The position numbers and the translations under genes are program-made. A stretch of 47,669 nucleotides of DNA, taken from positions 56,812-104,480 of the forward strand of contig JAUJMO010000004.1 in assembly GCA_030446805.1 (NCBI GenBank). Direction: 5' to 3'. Of this stretch, positions 1 to 8,060 are shown in pieces; position 1 is the stretch's first letter, and the number at the start of each line of letters is the position of its first letter. The notes beneath the pieces were generated by a model that saw nothing but the letters and a program-made list of their open reading frames with translations, was not told where the DNA came from and searched no databases. Source of the stretch: Caulobacteraceae bacterium (GTDB lineage: Bacteria; Pseudomonadota; Alphaproteobacteria; Caulobacterales; Caulobacteraceae).

Positions 1-55
1 TCAGCCAGCCGTGGTCGGCGCCGCCGAGGGAGTTGAAAGGTCTGCGCTCGATCAT
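1..55 (-). CDS. Pirin family protein, 5' end only
   Basis: Only the first 18 codons lie in the window; the gene runs off the left edge. The start ATG reads leftward from base 55, and a GGCGGAG stretch just upstream could be the ribosome binding site. The visible peptide begins MIERRPFNSLGGADHGWL, which matches the usual N-terminus of YhhW/pirin-like cupin proteins. Pirins are iron-binding bicupins, some with quercetinase activity. Its role here cannot be judged from so short a piece. It is divergent from the lipoprotein gene at 198. Confidence 0.6.
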   Translation of the reverse strand, partial: MIERRPFNSLGGADHGWL

Positions 56-132
56 GGAGGAAACTCCGCCGCTGGAATACTGCAACAGAGGTGGTGCCTG
101 ATCGAGAAGATTCAAGCTAAAGGCGTGCGCAA

Positions 133-162
133 GTGACGCAGCGGTGATTCGGGTGCTAGCTT
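133..162 (+). promoter_or_regulatory. Possible promoter for the small lipoprotein gene
   Basis: GTGACGC at 133-139 and GCTAGCTT at 155-162 resemble the Caulobacter housekeeping promoter halves (TTGACG-like and GCTANAWC) with a spacer of 15, slightly long. The element sits about 35 bases before the start at 198. This is pattern matching only. Confidence 0.25.
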
Positions 163-197
163 GGCTCTCGGCGCGCCCGTGCGCCGAAGGGGGAACT

Positions 198-677
198 ATG
201 ATCAAGCTGATTGCGGCCCTGGCCGCCTGCGCGTCGCTGGGCGCCTGCGCCACCATCACGCGCGGCACGAGCACCAACTGGCAGGTTCAAACCGACCCGG
301 TCGGCGCCAGCGTCGCCACCAGCCATGGATACAACTGTCCGTCGACGCCTTGCAGCATCCGCATGCCCCGCAAGTCGCAGTTCACGGCCACCATCGCCAA
401 GCCCGGCTACAAGACGGTGGAGGCCAACATCATCAACCGGCTGTCGCGCGGCGGCGGAACGGGGATGGCCGGCAATGTGCTACTGGGCGGGCCTCTAGGC
501 GTAGGCGTCGACGCGGTGTCGGGAGCGGCGCTGGACCTGCGCCCGAACCCGCTCGTGATCACCATGGAGCCGGGCTCCGGCACGGTGGCGCTGTCCTCCG
601 AACAGGGGGAGATGCTGTCTAACGGGGCCATGACGGCCAACAAGGCGGCCACGACCGCGACGAAGAAGAAGCAGTAA
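198..677 (+). CDS. Small outer-membrane-type lipoprotein with PEGA-like region
   Basis: A 159-residue protein. I start it at the ATG at 198, preceded by an AGGGGGAA ribosome binding site, rather than at the upstream in-frame start at 144, which would bury the signal. The N-terminus MIKLIAALAACASLGAC is a lipoprotein signal with lipobox LGAC (Cys at residue 16). The next stretch (TNWQVQTDPVGASVATSHG, then a Cys pair around NCPSTPC) resembles the surface-attachment/PEGA-like beta folds of small alphaproteobacterial lipoproteins. A glycine-rich middle segment could associate with membrane. The C-terminus is Ala/Thr/Lys-rich. No enzymatic motif is seen; the function is unknown. Confidence 0.8.
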   Translation: MIKLIAALAACASLGACATITRGTSTNWQVQTDPVGASVATSHGYNCPSTPCSIRMPRKSQFTATIAKPGYKTVEANIINRLSRGGGTGMAGNVLLGGPLGVGVDAVSGAALDLRPNPLVITMEPGSGTVALSSEQGEMLSNGAMTANKAATTATKKKQ

Positions 678-685
678 GACCAGCG

Positions 686-711
686 GGACCGGCGGACTTC
701 TCCGCCGGTCC
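686..711. terminator. Bidirectional hairpin terminator
   Basis: Perfect 11-bp inverted repeat (686-696 with 701-711) with a CTTC loop, lying between the convergent lipoprotein gene and MFS gene. TTCTCCC follows on the plus strand. Position and symmetry suggest it serves both genes. Confidence 0.8.
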
Positions 712-731
712 TTCTCCCGCCGCCGGATCGG

Positions 732-1958
732 CTACTCCAGCCGGTCGGCCCGGCGGAGGTCGGGGAACCAGCGAGCCCAGAGCGCGGTCACGGCCAGCGC
801 GCCGAAGCCGCCGAACAGCGCGGCGCCGACGGGGCCGAGGACACGGGCGACGAGGCCGGACTCGAACTCGCCCAACTCATTGGAGGCGCCGATGAACAGG
901 GTGGAGACGGCGGCCACGCGGCCGCGCATGGCGTCCGGCGTCACGATCTGGATCAGGGTCTGGCGGATGAAGACGCTGACCATGTCGGCGGCGCCCAGAA
1001 CGGCCAGCGCGGCGAAGGACAGCCAAACCTGACGCGACAGGGCGAAGGTGATGGTCATGAGGCCGAAGGTGGCCACCGCCCCGAACATCCACGGGCCGGC
1101 GAAGCGGGTCACCGGGCGGCGCGCCAGGATGAGGGCCACGATCGCCGCACCCACGGCTGGAGCGGCGCGGAGCGCGCCGTAGACGCCGGGACCGGCGTGC
1201 AGGACGTCGCGGGCGAACACGGGGAGCAGGGCGGTGGCTCCGCCGAGCAGCACGGCGGCCAGGTCCAGCGAGATGGCGCCGAAGACGATCTTGGTGCGCC
1301 AGACGTACTGCAGGCCTTCGCGGATCAGATTGCCGCGCGAGCCGGGCTGGCGCTCGGGGGTGGTGTGGGTGCGGATGAGTAGCAGCAGGGCGGCGGCGAA
1401 CAGGTAAAGCCCGGCGGTCACGCCGTAGGAGAGGCTGGAGGAGCGCGCGATCAAGAGGCCGCCCAGGGCGGGACCGGCGATGGAGCCGAACTGAAAGGCT
1501 ATGGAGTTGGCGGCGATGGCGCGGGGCAGGATCTCGCGCGGGACCAGCATGGGCCCAAGCGCGGCGCCGGACGGAGCGATGAAGGCGCGCGCCGCGCCGA
1601 ACAGGGCGGCCACCGCGAAGATGGCGGCCAGGGGCGGGCGGTCCAGCAGGGCCAGGGCGGCCAGGGCGGCGGCGCAGGAGGCCTCTACACCCAGCGCGCA
1701 AGCCATGACGCCGCGGCGATTGCGGCGGTCCACGATCTCGCCCGCGGGGAGCGACAGCAGGAACAAGGGGACGAACTGGGCCAGGCCGATCAGGCCGACC
1801 CAGAGCGCGGCCTCGGGCACGGTGCGCTCAGCGCGGGCCACGTCGTAGACCTGCCAGCCCAGGGTGACGGCCTGGGCCTGGATGCCCAGGCTGGCGGCGA
1901 AGCGGGCGCCCCAGAACAGGCTGTAGTCGCGGTGGCGGAAGGGGCTGGAGGAAGGCAA
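732..1958 (-). CDS. MFS transporter, MFS_3 / enterobactin-exporter-like
   Basis: A 408-residue integral membrane protein of the major facilitator superfamily. The N-terminal part reads FRHRDYSLFWGARFAASLG and is followed by GWQVYDVARAERT, the signature of the MFS_3 group (EntS-like and related exporters). The loop after helix 2 has ERT then the GEIVDRRNRRGVM stretch, equivalent to the MFS motif A between helices 2 and 3. About twelve hydrophobic segments can be counted. It is a proton-coupled exporter by family. No siderophore genes lie nearby, so the substrate is unknown. The gene stands alone, convergent with the lipoprotein gene and divergent from the DUF1285 gene. Confidence 0.85.
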   Translation of the reverse strand: MPSSSPFRHRDYSLFWGARFAASLGIQAQAVTLGWQVYDVARAERTVPEAALWVGLIGLAQFVPLFLLSLPAGEIVDRRNRRGVMACALGVEASCAAALAALALLDRPPLAAIFAVAALFGAARAFIAPSGAALGPMLVPREILPRAIAANSIAFQFGSIAGPALGGLLIARSSSLSYGVTAGLYLFAAALLLLIRTHTTPERQPGSRGNLIREGLQYVWRTKIVFGAISLDLAAVLLGGATALLPVFARDVLHAGPGVYGALRAAPAVGAAIVALILARRPVTRFAGPWMFGAVATFGLMTITFALSRQVWLSFAALAVLGAADMVSVFIRQTLIQIVTPDAMRGRVAAVSTLFIGASNELGEFESGLVARVLGPVGAALFGGFGALAVTALWARWFPDLRRADRLE

Positions 1959-1982
1959 GGCGGGCCTGCCTAGCCTGTCCGC

Positions 1983-2076
1983 CCGCTCCCGCGAAAGCGG
2001 GAGCGGAAGCCAGCGCCCGGTGAGGCGGCGCGGTCGGGCGGGAAAAACGCCGGGGTCCCCGCTTCCGCGGCGAGCA
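1983..2076. repeat. REP-like palindromic intergenic element
   Basis: A perfect 10-bp inverted repeat with a GAAA loop (1983-1992 / 1997-2006, core CCGCTCCCGC) is followed about 50 bases later by a related unit near 2055-2075 (GTCCCCGCTTCCGCGG). Translated on the minus strand the stretch gives SPRKRGPR and PAFAGAG, the conceptual peptides typical of dispersed bacterial REP/BIME-type repeats. It lies between two divergent genes. Copy number in the genome cannot be seen from one window. Confidence 0.5.
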
Positions 2077-2097
2077 GCCGGTTTCTAAGTGTGACGC

Positions 2098-2655
2098 ATG
2101 GGTGGTCTGGACCAGGTGGCGGAGATTGCGGGGCGCACAAAGGGGCTGCCGCCGGTGCACCTGTGGCATCCGGCGCACTGCGGCGAGATCGACATCGTGA
2201 TCCGGCGCGACGGGGTGTGGTTGCATGAGGGGACGCCCATCGGGCGCGAGGCGCTGGTGCGGCTGTTCTCGACGGTGCTGCGGCTGGACCCGGATGGCTA
2301 TCACCTAGTCACGCCGGCGGAGAAGCTGAGGATCACGGTGGAGGACGCGCCCTTTCTGGCGGTGCGGCTGGACCGGGAGGGCCCGGAGGACCGGCAGGCG
2401 CTGCGGTTCACCACCAATGTGGGCGAGGTGGTCGAGGCGGGGCCGGAGCACGGGCTGCGGGTGGAGAGCGACCCGGACACGGGCGAGCCCGCGCCCTATC
2501 TGCACGTGCGGCGGGGACTTGAGGCGCGGCTGACGCGGCCGGTGTTCTACGAGCTGGTCGAGTTGGCGCAGCCGCGGGCGACGCCGGACGGGCGTGTGTT
2601 CGGGGTGAGCTCGAACGGGGCCTGGTGGCCGGTGGCCCCGGCGGAGGCGGCGTGA
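2098..2655 (+). CDS. DUF1285 domain protein
   Basis: A 185-residue protein spanning nearly the full length of DUF1285. Recognisable segments are PPVHLWHPAHCGEIDIVIRR at residues ~19-38, then DGVWLHEGTPIGREALVRLF, then a VTPAEKLRITVEDAPFLAV block. There is no signal peptide or membrane segment, so it is probably cytosolic. The biochemical function of the family is not known to me. The stop TGA overlaps the GTG start of the Nudix gene (GTGA), so the two are likely translationally coupled. In alphaproteobacteria the family commonly precedes a Nudix hydrolase, as here. Confidence 0.85.
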   Translation: MGGLDQVAEIAGRTKGLPPVHLWHPAHCGEIDIVIRRDGVWLHEGTPIGREALVRLFSTVLRLDPDGYHLVTPAEKLRITVEDAPFLAVRLDREGPEDRQALRFTTNVGEVVEAGPEHGLRVESDPDTGEPAPYLHVRRGLEARLTRPVFYELVELAQPRATPDGRVFGVSSNGAWWPVAPAEAA

Positions 2656-3308
2656 ACGCACCACCGAAGCGCGTGGCGCTGGACGGGCCGGAGCTGCGCG
2701 CGAAACTGGCGGCGCGCCTGGACCCCTTGGGGGCGGAGGCGCCCGGCGCGGGGCAGTCCGATTTCGATCTGAACCCGGGATGGCGGGGCCCGGCAGGGGA
2801 GACCTCCCAGGCTGCGGTGCTCGTGCCTATCGTGGAGCGGGCGGAGGGGCCGACGGTGCTGCTGACGCGGCGGGCCGCGGCCATGTCCAGACACGCGGGG
2901 CAGATCGCCTTTCCGGGCGGGCGAATCGATCCGGGCGAGACGGCCGAGGCCGCGTGTCTGCGGGAGGCGGGCGAGGAGGTGGGGCTCTCGCCGGAGCGGG
3001 TGACCCTCTTGGGGCGGTCGAGCCCCTATGAAACGGTCACGGGCTTCGTGGTGACGCCGGTGGTGGGGCTGGTCGCGCCGCCTTTCACCCTGACGCTGAA
3101 CCCCGCGGAGGTCGCCGAGGCTTTCGAAGTTCCGCTGGAGGTGGTCCTGGACGAAGCGCGCTATGAGCGCCGGTTCCACGACTTCGACGCAGGACGGCGC
3201 TACTTCTATGCGGTGGCGCACGACGAGCGCGTGATCTGGGGGGCCACGGCGGGCATGCTGCGCGCCTTGCGCGCCCGGTTGCTGGACGAGGTGGAGGCGG
3301 CGGCATGA
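2652..3308 (+). CDS. Nudix hydrolase, CoA pyrophosphatase-like
   Basis: A 218-residue protein. I prefer the GTG at 2652, which overlaps the preceding stop, over the in-frame ATG at 2625 inside the DUF1285 gene. The Nudix box is complete: G-x5-E-x7-REAGEEVGL in the segment beginning GGRIDPGETAEAACLREAGE. The sequence just before it (LTRRAAAMSRHAGQIAFPGG) carries the SxHxGQIxFPGG pattern of the CoA pyrophosphatase (NudL/YeaB) group, which cleaves CoA to 3',5'-ADP and phosphopantetheine. Its stop overlaps the next ATG (ATGA at 3305), giving a tight three-gene cluster. Confidence 0.88.
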   Translation: MNAPPKRVALDGPELRAKLAARLDPLGAEAPGAGQSDFDLNPGWRGPAGETSQAAVLVPIVERAEGPTVLLTRRAAAMSRHAGQIAFPGGRIDPGETAEAACLREAGEEVGLSPERVTLLGRSSPYETVTGFVVTPVVGLVAPPFTLTLNPAEVAEAFEVPLEVVLDEARYERRFHDFDAGRRYFYAVAHDERVIWGATAGMLRALRARLLDEVEAAA

Positions 3309-3586
3309 TCCGGCTGTTGTTCGCGCGGCTGCTGCTGGTGGCCGTGCCGTTCGCGATCTGGTTCGCTTATCGTTGGTGGGTGAAGCGGCAGGGACGGCCC
3401 TTGCCGGGCACGCCCTACGCTTGGCTGTTCCTGGCCGGGGTGGGGCTGATGACCGGATCGCTGTTCCTGACCGCGCTGACGGCGCCGGACACGCGGGGCA
3501 AGGTCTATGTGCCGGCGGAGGCCGGGCCGGACGGGCGCGTGACGCCGGGGCGGTACATAGAGGCGCCGGAAACACCTCGTCCCTGA
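3305..3586 (+). CDS. Small membrane protein, DUF6111-like
   Basis: A 93-residue protein with two hydrophobic helices: residues ~4-20 (LLFARLLLVAVPFAIWF) and ~41-60 (AWLFLAGVGLMTGSLFLTAL). A short basic loop RWWVKRQGR lies between them, and a C-terminal tail is rich in Pro and Gly. It overlaps the Nudix gene by four bases, so the two are probably co-translated. The position after a Nudix hydrolase is typical of the DUF6111 family. In relatives a CCA-adding enzyme gene often follows; here thyA follows instead. The function is unknown. Confidence 0.75.
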   Translation: MIRLLFARLLLVAVPFAIWFAYRWWVKRQGRPLPGTPYAWLFLAGVGLMTGSLFLTALTAPDTRGKVYVPAEAGPDGRVTPGRYIEAPETPRP

Positions 3587-3634
3587 GAGGAGACCGCGGT
3601 TGCGGAGTCGTACGGCCTCCCGCAAGGTCCGGCC

Positions 3635-4474
3635 ATGAGCCTCGCCCTTGTTCGTCCCGAGTCGGCTCTCCAGCCAGCGTTGGAGCAGCCCTATCTCGAT
3701 CTGCTGGCCGATATCCTGGCCAACGGGGTGGCGCGGGAGGACCGGACCGGCACGGGGACCTTGTCGGTGTTCGGGCGGCAGATGCGCTTCGACCTGGCCC
3801 AAGGCTTTCCGTTGCTGACGACCAAGAAGCTGCACCTTAAGTCGATCATCCATGAGCTGCTGTGGTTCCTGCGGGGCGACACCAATGTCCGCTGGCTGCA
3901 GGATCGCGGGGTCAGGATCTGGGACGAGTGGGCTGATTCCAAAGGGGAACTCGGGCCGGTCTACGGAAAGCAGTGGACGTCGTGGGCGGCGCCCGACGGG
4001 CGGGTGGTCGACCAGATCGCCGGCGTGGTGGACGCGATCGGCGCCAACCCGATGAGCCGTCGGTTGATCGTCAGCGCTTGGAATCCGGCGGAGGTGGAGG
4101 ACATGGCCTTGCCGCCCTGCCACTGCCTGTTCCAGTTCTACGTCTCGCAGGGGCGGCTGTCCTGCCAGCTGTACCAGCGCTCGGGCGACGTCTTCCTGGG
4201 CGTGCCCTTCAACATCGCCAGCTATGCGCTGCTGACCCTGATGGTGGCCCAGGTGACGGGGCTGCAAGCGGGCGAGTTCGTGCACACCCTGGGCGACGCC
4301 CACCTGTATTCGAATCACCTGGAGCAGGCGCGCGAGCAGCTCAGGCGGACGCCCTACGCGGCGCCGCGGATGCGGATCGCGCCCAGGGACGACCTGTTCG
4401 CCTTTGCGTACGAGGATTTCGCACTGGAGGGATACCAGGCCCATCCGCACATCAAGGCGGCGGTGGCGGTCTAG
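3635..4474 (+). CDS. thyA: Thymidylate synthase ThyA
   Basis: A 279-residue protein, close to the usual ~264 of ThyA. It converts dUMP to dTMP using methylene-tetrahydrofolate as carbon donor and reductant. Visible family features are [20 protein letters not shown] near the N-terminus (phosphate-binding Arg), the active-site Cys in [31 protein letters not shown], and the terminal [11 protein letters not shown]. The start ATG at 3635 follows an AAGG stretch. It is followed after 32 bases by the M14 peptidase gene and then by folA, whose product regenerates tetrahydrofolate. All three run in the same direction and may share a transcript. Confidence 0.96.
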   Translation: MSLALVRPESALQPALEQPYLDLLADILANGVAREDRTGTGTLSVFGRQMRFDLAQGFPLLTTKKLHLKSIIHELLWFLRGDTNVRWLQDRGVRIWDEWADSKGELGPVYGKQWTSWAAPDGRVVDQIAGVVDAIGANPMSRRLIVSAWNPAEVEDMALPPCHCLFQFYVSQGRLSCQLYQRSGDVFLGVPFNIASYALLTLMVAQVTGLQAGEFVHTLGDAHLYSNHLEQAREQLRRTPYAAPRMRIAPRDDLFAFAYEDFALEGYQAHPHIKAAVAV

Positions 4475-4506
4475 ACGCCACGCCCGGGTCGCCCGAAGAA
4501 GGACGC

Positions 4507-6309
4507 ATGATGCGCGCCTTCCTCGCCTTGATCACGACTCTGTCCCTCGGCTCCGCCGCTCTGGCGCAGACGGGGGTGCGGCCGGAGGACATCCTGCCGC
4601 CCGCGCCCGCCTGGAGCGGGGCCAGCGAGCAACTGGCGGCGCCAGCCGGGCATCCGTGGATCACGCCTTCGGAGCGGACCGGGCTCACGGCTACCCCGTC
4701 GTATGATGAGACGATCGCCTGGCTCCGGAGGCTGGATGCGGCCTCGCCTCTGATCCGGATGGAGGCGTTCGGGCGTACGGCGCAGGGGCGGGAGCTGTGG
4801 GTCGTGATCGCGTCCAAAGGGCGGCGCTTCGATTCGGCCAAGCCCACGCTGCTGGCGCAGGCGGGAATCCACGCGGGCGAGATCGACGGCAAGGACGCCG
4901 GGCTGATGCTGCTCCGCGACATGGCCTTCCGGGGCAAGGACGCGCTACTGGACGGGGCGAACCTGCTGTTCGTGCCCGTGTTCAACGCCGACGGGCATGA
5001 GCGGACCAGCCCCTACAATCGCCCGAACCAGCGGGGGCCGGTGAGCCAGGGGTGGCGGACGACCGCGCAGAATCTGAACCTGAACCGGGATTACCTCAAG
5101 GCCGACAGCCCGGAGATGCGGGCCATGCTGGGGTTGATACAGCGTTGGGAGCCGGACCTGTATCTGGACCTGCACGTCACCGACGGTCTGGACTACCAGC
5201 AGGACATCACCTTCGACTTCAACGGCTATGGCGGGCGCGGCGCCAGATCGGTCGCGGTCGGGCGTTGGCTCGACGGCGTGTACCGGCCCGCGCTGGAGGC
5301 GGGGCTGAAGCGGCAGGGGCACCTGCCGGGGCCGTACATCAACACGGTGGACGCCCGCGATCCGGCCAAGGGCATCGTGATCGCTCCCAGCGGGGCGCGG
5401 TTCTCGACCGGCTACGGCGACCTGCGGCGGCTGCCGACGGTGCTGCTCGAAACCCATTCGCTGAAACCCTACCGCCGGCGGGTGCTGGGGACCTATGTCT
5501 TCGTCGAGGAGAGCCTGCGGCTCTTGGGCCGGCAGGGGCGGGCGCTGCAGGCGGCGGCGGCGGCGGACGCGGCGCTGCGGCCGACGGTCGTGCCGGTCGC
5601 GAGCAAGCCGGGCGAGACGCCGACCGGGACCTTTGAATTCCTGCCGATCCAGCAGGAACTTTACAACTCGCCCGCCTCCGGCCGGCGGGAGGCGCGGTTC
5701 ACGGGCCGGCCGGGGGCGCCCATGCAGGTGCCAGTGTTCGGACAGCAGGTGGTGGCCAGCGTTCAGCGGCCGCGCGCCTACTGGGTCCCCGCGACCAAAC
5801 CGGAGGTGATCGAGCGGCTCAAGCTGCACGGGGTGCAGGTGGAGACCCTGGCGCAGGCGCGGGTGGCGCCCGTGGAGTTGGTCCGGTTCTCGGCGGCGAG
5901 CCTGGCGCCGAACGTCAACGAACGGCGGGTGGCGGTGCGCGCCGGCGGGCTCATCCGGGAGCGGCGGACCGTGGCCTATCCGGCGGGCTCGGTGCGGGTG
6001 CCGACCGACCAGCCGCTGGGCGAGTTGGCGGTTGTTCTGCTGGAGCCGGAAAGCGACGAAAGCCTCTGGGCCTGGGGCTTTTTTTCGGAGATCCTGCAGC
6101 GGACGGAATACATCGAGGGCTATGCGGTGGCGCCGCTCGCCGAGCGAATGCTGGCGGCCGATCCACAGCTGAAGGCGGAGTTCGAGGCCGCGCTCAAGGC
6201 TGATCCCAAGTTCGCGGCGGACGGCGATGCGCGGCTGGCCTGGTTTTACCAGCGCTCGCCCTACTACGACGAGCGACACCTGCTCTATCCCGTCGGGATC
6301 GAGCGCTGA
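4507..6309 (+). CDS. Secreted M14-family zinc carboxypeptidase
   Basis: A 600-residue protein. The start ATGATG at 4507 gives a signal peptide MMRAFLALITTLSLGSAALAQ; longer upstream readings run through thyA and are not real. The M14 zinc site is visible: H122 and E125 in GIHAGEID, H223 in DLHVTDG, and a probable general base E315 in VLLETHSLKP. A substrate-arginine-like segment NLNLNRDYLKAD lies between. The C-terminal ~250 residues form an additional domain without a recognised name. It probably trims peptides in the periplasm or outside the cell. The stop TGA overlaps the ATG of folA (TGATG), so it is coupled to a folate gene although functionally unrelated. Confidence 0.88.
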   Translation: MMRAFLALITTLSLGSAALAQTGVRPEDILPPAPAWSGASEQLAAPAGHPWITPSERTGLTATPSYDETIAWLRRLDAASPLIRMEAFGRTAQGRELWVVIASKGRRFDSAKPTLLAQAGIHAGEIDGKDAGLMLLRDMAFRGKDALLDGANLLFVPVFNADGHERTSPYNRPNQRGPVSQGWRTTAQNLNLNRDYLKADSPEMRAMLGLIQRWEPDLYLDLHVTDGLDYQQDITFDFNGYGGRGARSVAVGRWLDGVYRPALEAGLKRQGHLPGPYINTVDARDPAKGIVIAPSGARFSTGYGDLRRLPTVLLETHSLKPYRRRVLGTYVFVEESLRLLGRQGRALQAAAAADAALRPTVVPVASKPGETPTGTFEFLPIQQELYNSPASGRREARFTGRPGAPMQVPVFGQQVVASVQRPRAYWVPATKPEVIERLKLHGVQVETLAQARVAPVELVRFSAASLAPNVNERRVAVRAGGLIRERRTVAYPAGSVRVPTDQPLGELAVVLLEPESDESLWAWGFFSEILQRTEYIEGYAVAPLAERMLAADPQLKAEFEAALKADPKFAADGDARLAWFYQRSPYYDERHLLYPVGIER

Positions 6310-6824
6310 TGGCCGGTCCGGTTCTGGCGATCGTCGTCGCGCGCGCGCGCAACGGCGTGATCGGGCGCGCCGGCGGGCTGCCCTGGCGGCTGAAGAGCGA
6401 CATGGCGCTGTTCAAGGCCGTGACGATTGGAAAGCCCGTGATCATGGGGCGCAGGACCTGGGAGTCGCTGCCGAAGCGGCCGCTGCCGGGGCGCACCAAC
6501 ATCGTGCTGTCGCGCGACGCCTCCTTCGAGCCCGAGGGTGCGCTCGCCTGCGAGCGGTGGGACGAGGCGCTCTCCATCGCGCGCGAGCAGGCCAGGGACG
6601 ACGGCGTAGAGGAGGTCTGCGTGATCGGCGGCGAGGCCATCTTCGCTCTGGCCCTGCCCAAGGCACGGCGACTGTACCTGACCGAGGTGGAGGCCGAGGT
6701 GGAGGGCGACGCCCGTTTCCCGGACTTCGACGTGGGCGCCTGGCGGGAGCTGCGAAGCGAGGCTCATCCGGCCGGAGAGGCGGACGACCACCCCTTCCTC
6801 TTCCGCGTGCTCGAGCGAGCCTAG
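6309..6824 (+). CDS. folA: Dihydrofolate reductase FolA
   Basis: A 171-residue protein of normal DHFR length. It reduces dihydrofolate to tetrahydrofolate with NADPH, completing the cycle started by ThyA. Features seen are ARARNGVIGRAGGLPWRLKSD (Met20-loop region with the catalytic acidic residue in SDMALFK), GKPVIMGRRTWESLP, RTNIVLSRD and the VCVIGGEAIFALALP glycine motif. The start overlaps the stop of the peptidase gene by one base. The stop shares a CTAG palindrome with the convergent mrp gene, so the two genes end on top of each other with no room for a separate terminator. Confidence 0.95.
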   Translation: MAGPVLAIVVARARNGVIGRAGGLPWRLKSDMALFKAVTIGKPVIMGRRTWESLPKRPLPGRTNIVLSRDASFEPEGALACERWDEALSIAREQARDDGVEEVCVIGGEAIFALALPKARRLYLTEVEAEVEGDARFPDFDVGAWRELRSEAHPAGEADDHPFLFRVLERA

Positions 6825-7948
6825 GTCCTTCCGGTCACCCGCCGCGCCACCTCCATGAAGGCCTGCGCCGTTGGGCTGTTCGGGTCCGTGGCGACCAGCG
6901 GGCACCCCAGGTCGGCGCCGGCGCGCAGCGCAGGGTCGATGGGGATTTCGCCCAGGAAGGGGACCCGGAGGCGCTCGGCCTCCCGTCGGGCGCCGCCGCG
7001 GCCGAAGATCTCGATCGGAGCGCCGCCGGCCGGGTCGGGAAGGAAGGCCATGTTCTCCACCACGCCCAGGATGGGCACGCCCGTCTTGCCGAACATCGCC
7101 GCGGCGCGGCGGGCGTCGATCAAGGCGATCTCCTGCGGGGTGGAGACGATCACGGCGCCGGCGAGCTCCACCTTTTGCACCAGGGTGAGCTGCACATCCC
7201 CGGTGCCGGGCGGGAGATCGACCAGGAGCACGTCCAGTGGCTGGTCCTCCGAGCCCCAGGCCGTTTCGTGCAGGATCTGATTGACGGCGGAGGAGGCCAT
7301 GGGCCCGCGCCAGATCATGGGCGCGCCTTCGTCGACCATGAAGCCGATGCTCATGACCGACACGCCCCAGGCCGGGACGGGGATCAACTTCTTGTCAGGT
7401 CCGATCTCCGGATCGGCGTCCAGGCCCAGCATCCGGGGCAGGGAAGGGCCGTAAACGTCCGCGTCCGCCACCCCGACCCGGAAACCGAGCGCGGCCAGGG
7501 CGCAGGCGAGGTTCACGGCCACGGTGGACTTGCCCACGCCGCCCTTGCCGCTGGCCACCGCCACCACGCGTCCAACATGGGCGACCGGCTGGGCGGCCCC
7601 GCGGGCGAAGCGGGTCTGGTCCTGGGCTTCGGACGACAGGCGCGCGCCCTTGCGCACCCGAACGGTGGGCTCCTCGGCCGCGGGCGGTCGGGCCTGGGGC
7701 GCCATGACCACATGGGCGCGGTGCACGCCCGGCACGGCGCGCAGCGCCCGCTCCACCGCCTCGGGCAGGGTCGCATAGCGAGGGTCGGCTTCGGGCGGGG
7801 CCTCGAGGCGGACGGCGGCGCGGCCGAAACCCAGCTCGAGCTTGGTCACTCGGCCCGCGGCTTGCAGACCCAGGCCCGTGAGCGGGTCGGTGACGGCGTC
7901 GAGAGCTTGAAGCAGCGCGCCGCGGTCGGGCGTCAGCAGGGAGGCCAT
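6821..7948 (-). CDS. mrp: Mrp/NBP35-family iron-sulfur carrier ATPase
   Basis: A 375-residue protein. Residues ~1-85 form a MIP18/DUF59-like domain. Residues ~115-375 are the ATPase, with the deviant Walker A motif VASGKGGVGKST and the ADVYGPSLPRMLG switch region. Mrp/ApbC proteins are ATP-dependent Fe-S cluster carriers. The C-terminal CxxC that usually binds the bridging cluster after VVENM is absent: the stretch reads VVENMAFLPDPAGGAPIEIFGRGGA. The protein may therefore act without that cluster site or belong to a lineage variant. The gene is divergent from hflK and convergent with folA. Confidence 0.9.
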   Translation of the reverse strand: MASLLTPDRGALLQALDAVTDPLTGLGLQAAGRVTKLELGFGRAAVRLEAPPEADPRYATLPEAVERALRAVPGVHRAHVVMAPQARPPAAEEPTVRVRKGARLSSEAQDQTRFARGAAQPVAHVGRVVAVASGKGGVGKSTVAVNLACALAALGFRVGVADADVYGPSLPRMLGLDADPEIGPDKKLIPVPAWGVSVMSIGFMVDEGAPMIWRGPMASSAVNQILHETAWGSEDQPLDVLLVDLPPGTGDVQLTLVQKVELAGAVIVSTPQEIALIDARRAAAMFGKTGVPILGVVENMAFLPDPAGGAPIEIFGRGGARREAERLRVPFLGEIPIDPALRAGADLGCPLVATDPNSPTAQAFMEVARRVTGRT

Positions 7949-8060
7949 GCGCGGTGAGTTTTCTTGAACTGTTCCGGTGCGCCGCTCATATCCTTAGTCA
8001 GGTCAACAATAACAAGCCGCCCACCGCAGCCCCAGGCCGCGCCGGGCTTCGGGAACGCTG

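Noticed and set aside
4945-6279. Long minus-strand open frame opposite the M14 peptidase
   Set aside because: Arg/Pro/His-rich composition typical of antisense frames in high-GC DNA and no start site or family match.
7949-8060. TTGACC and TATGAG on the minus strand as an mrp promoter
   Set aside because: Spacing of about 10 bases is too short for a standard promoter and no Caulobacter-type -10 element is present.
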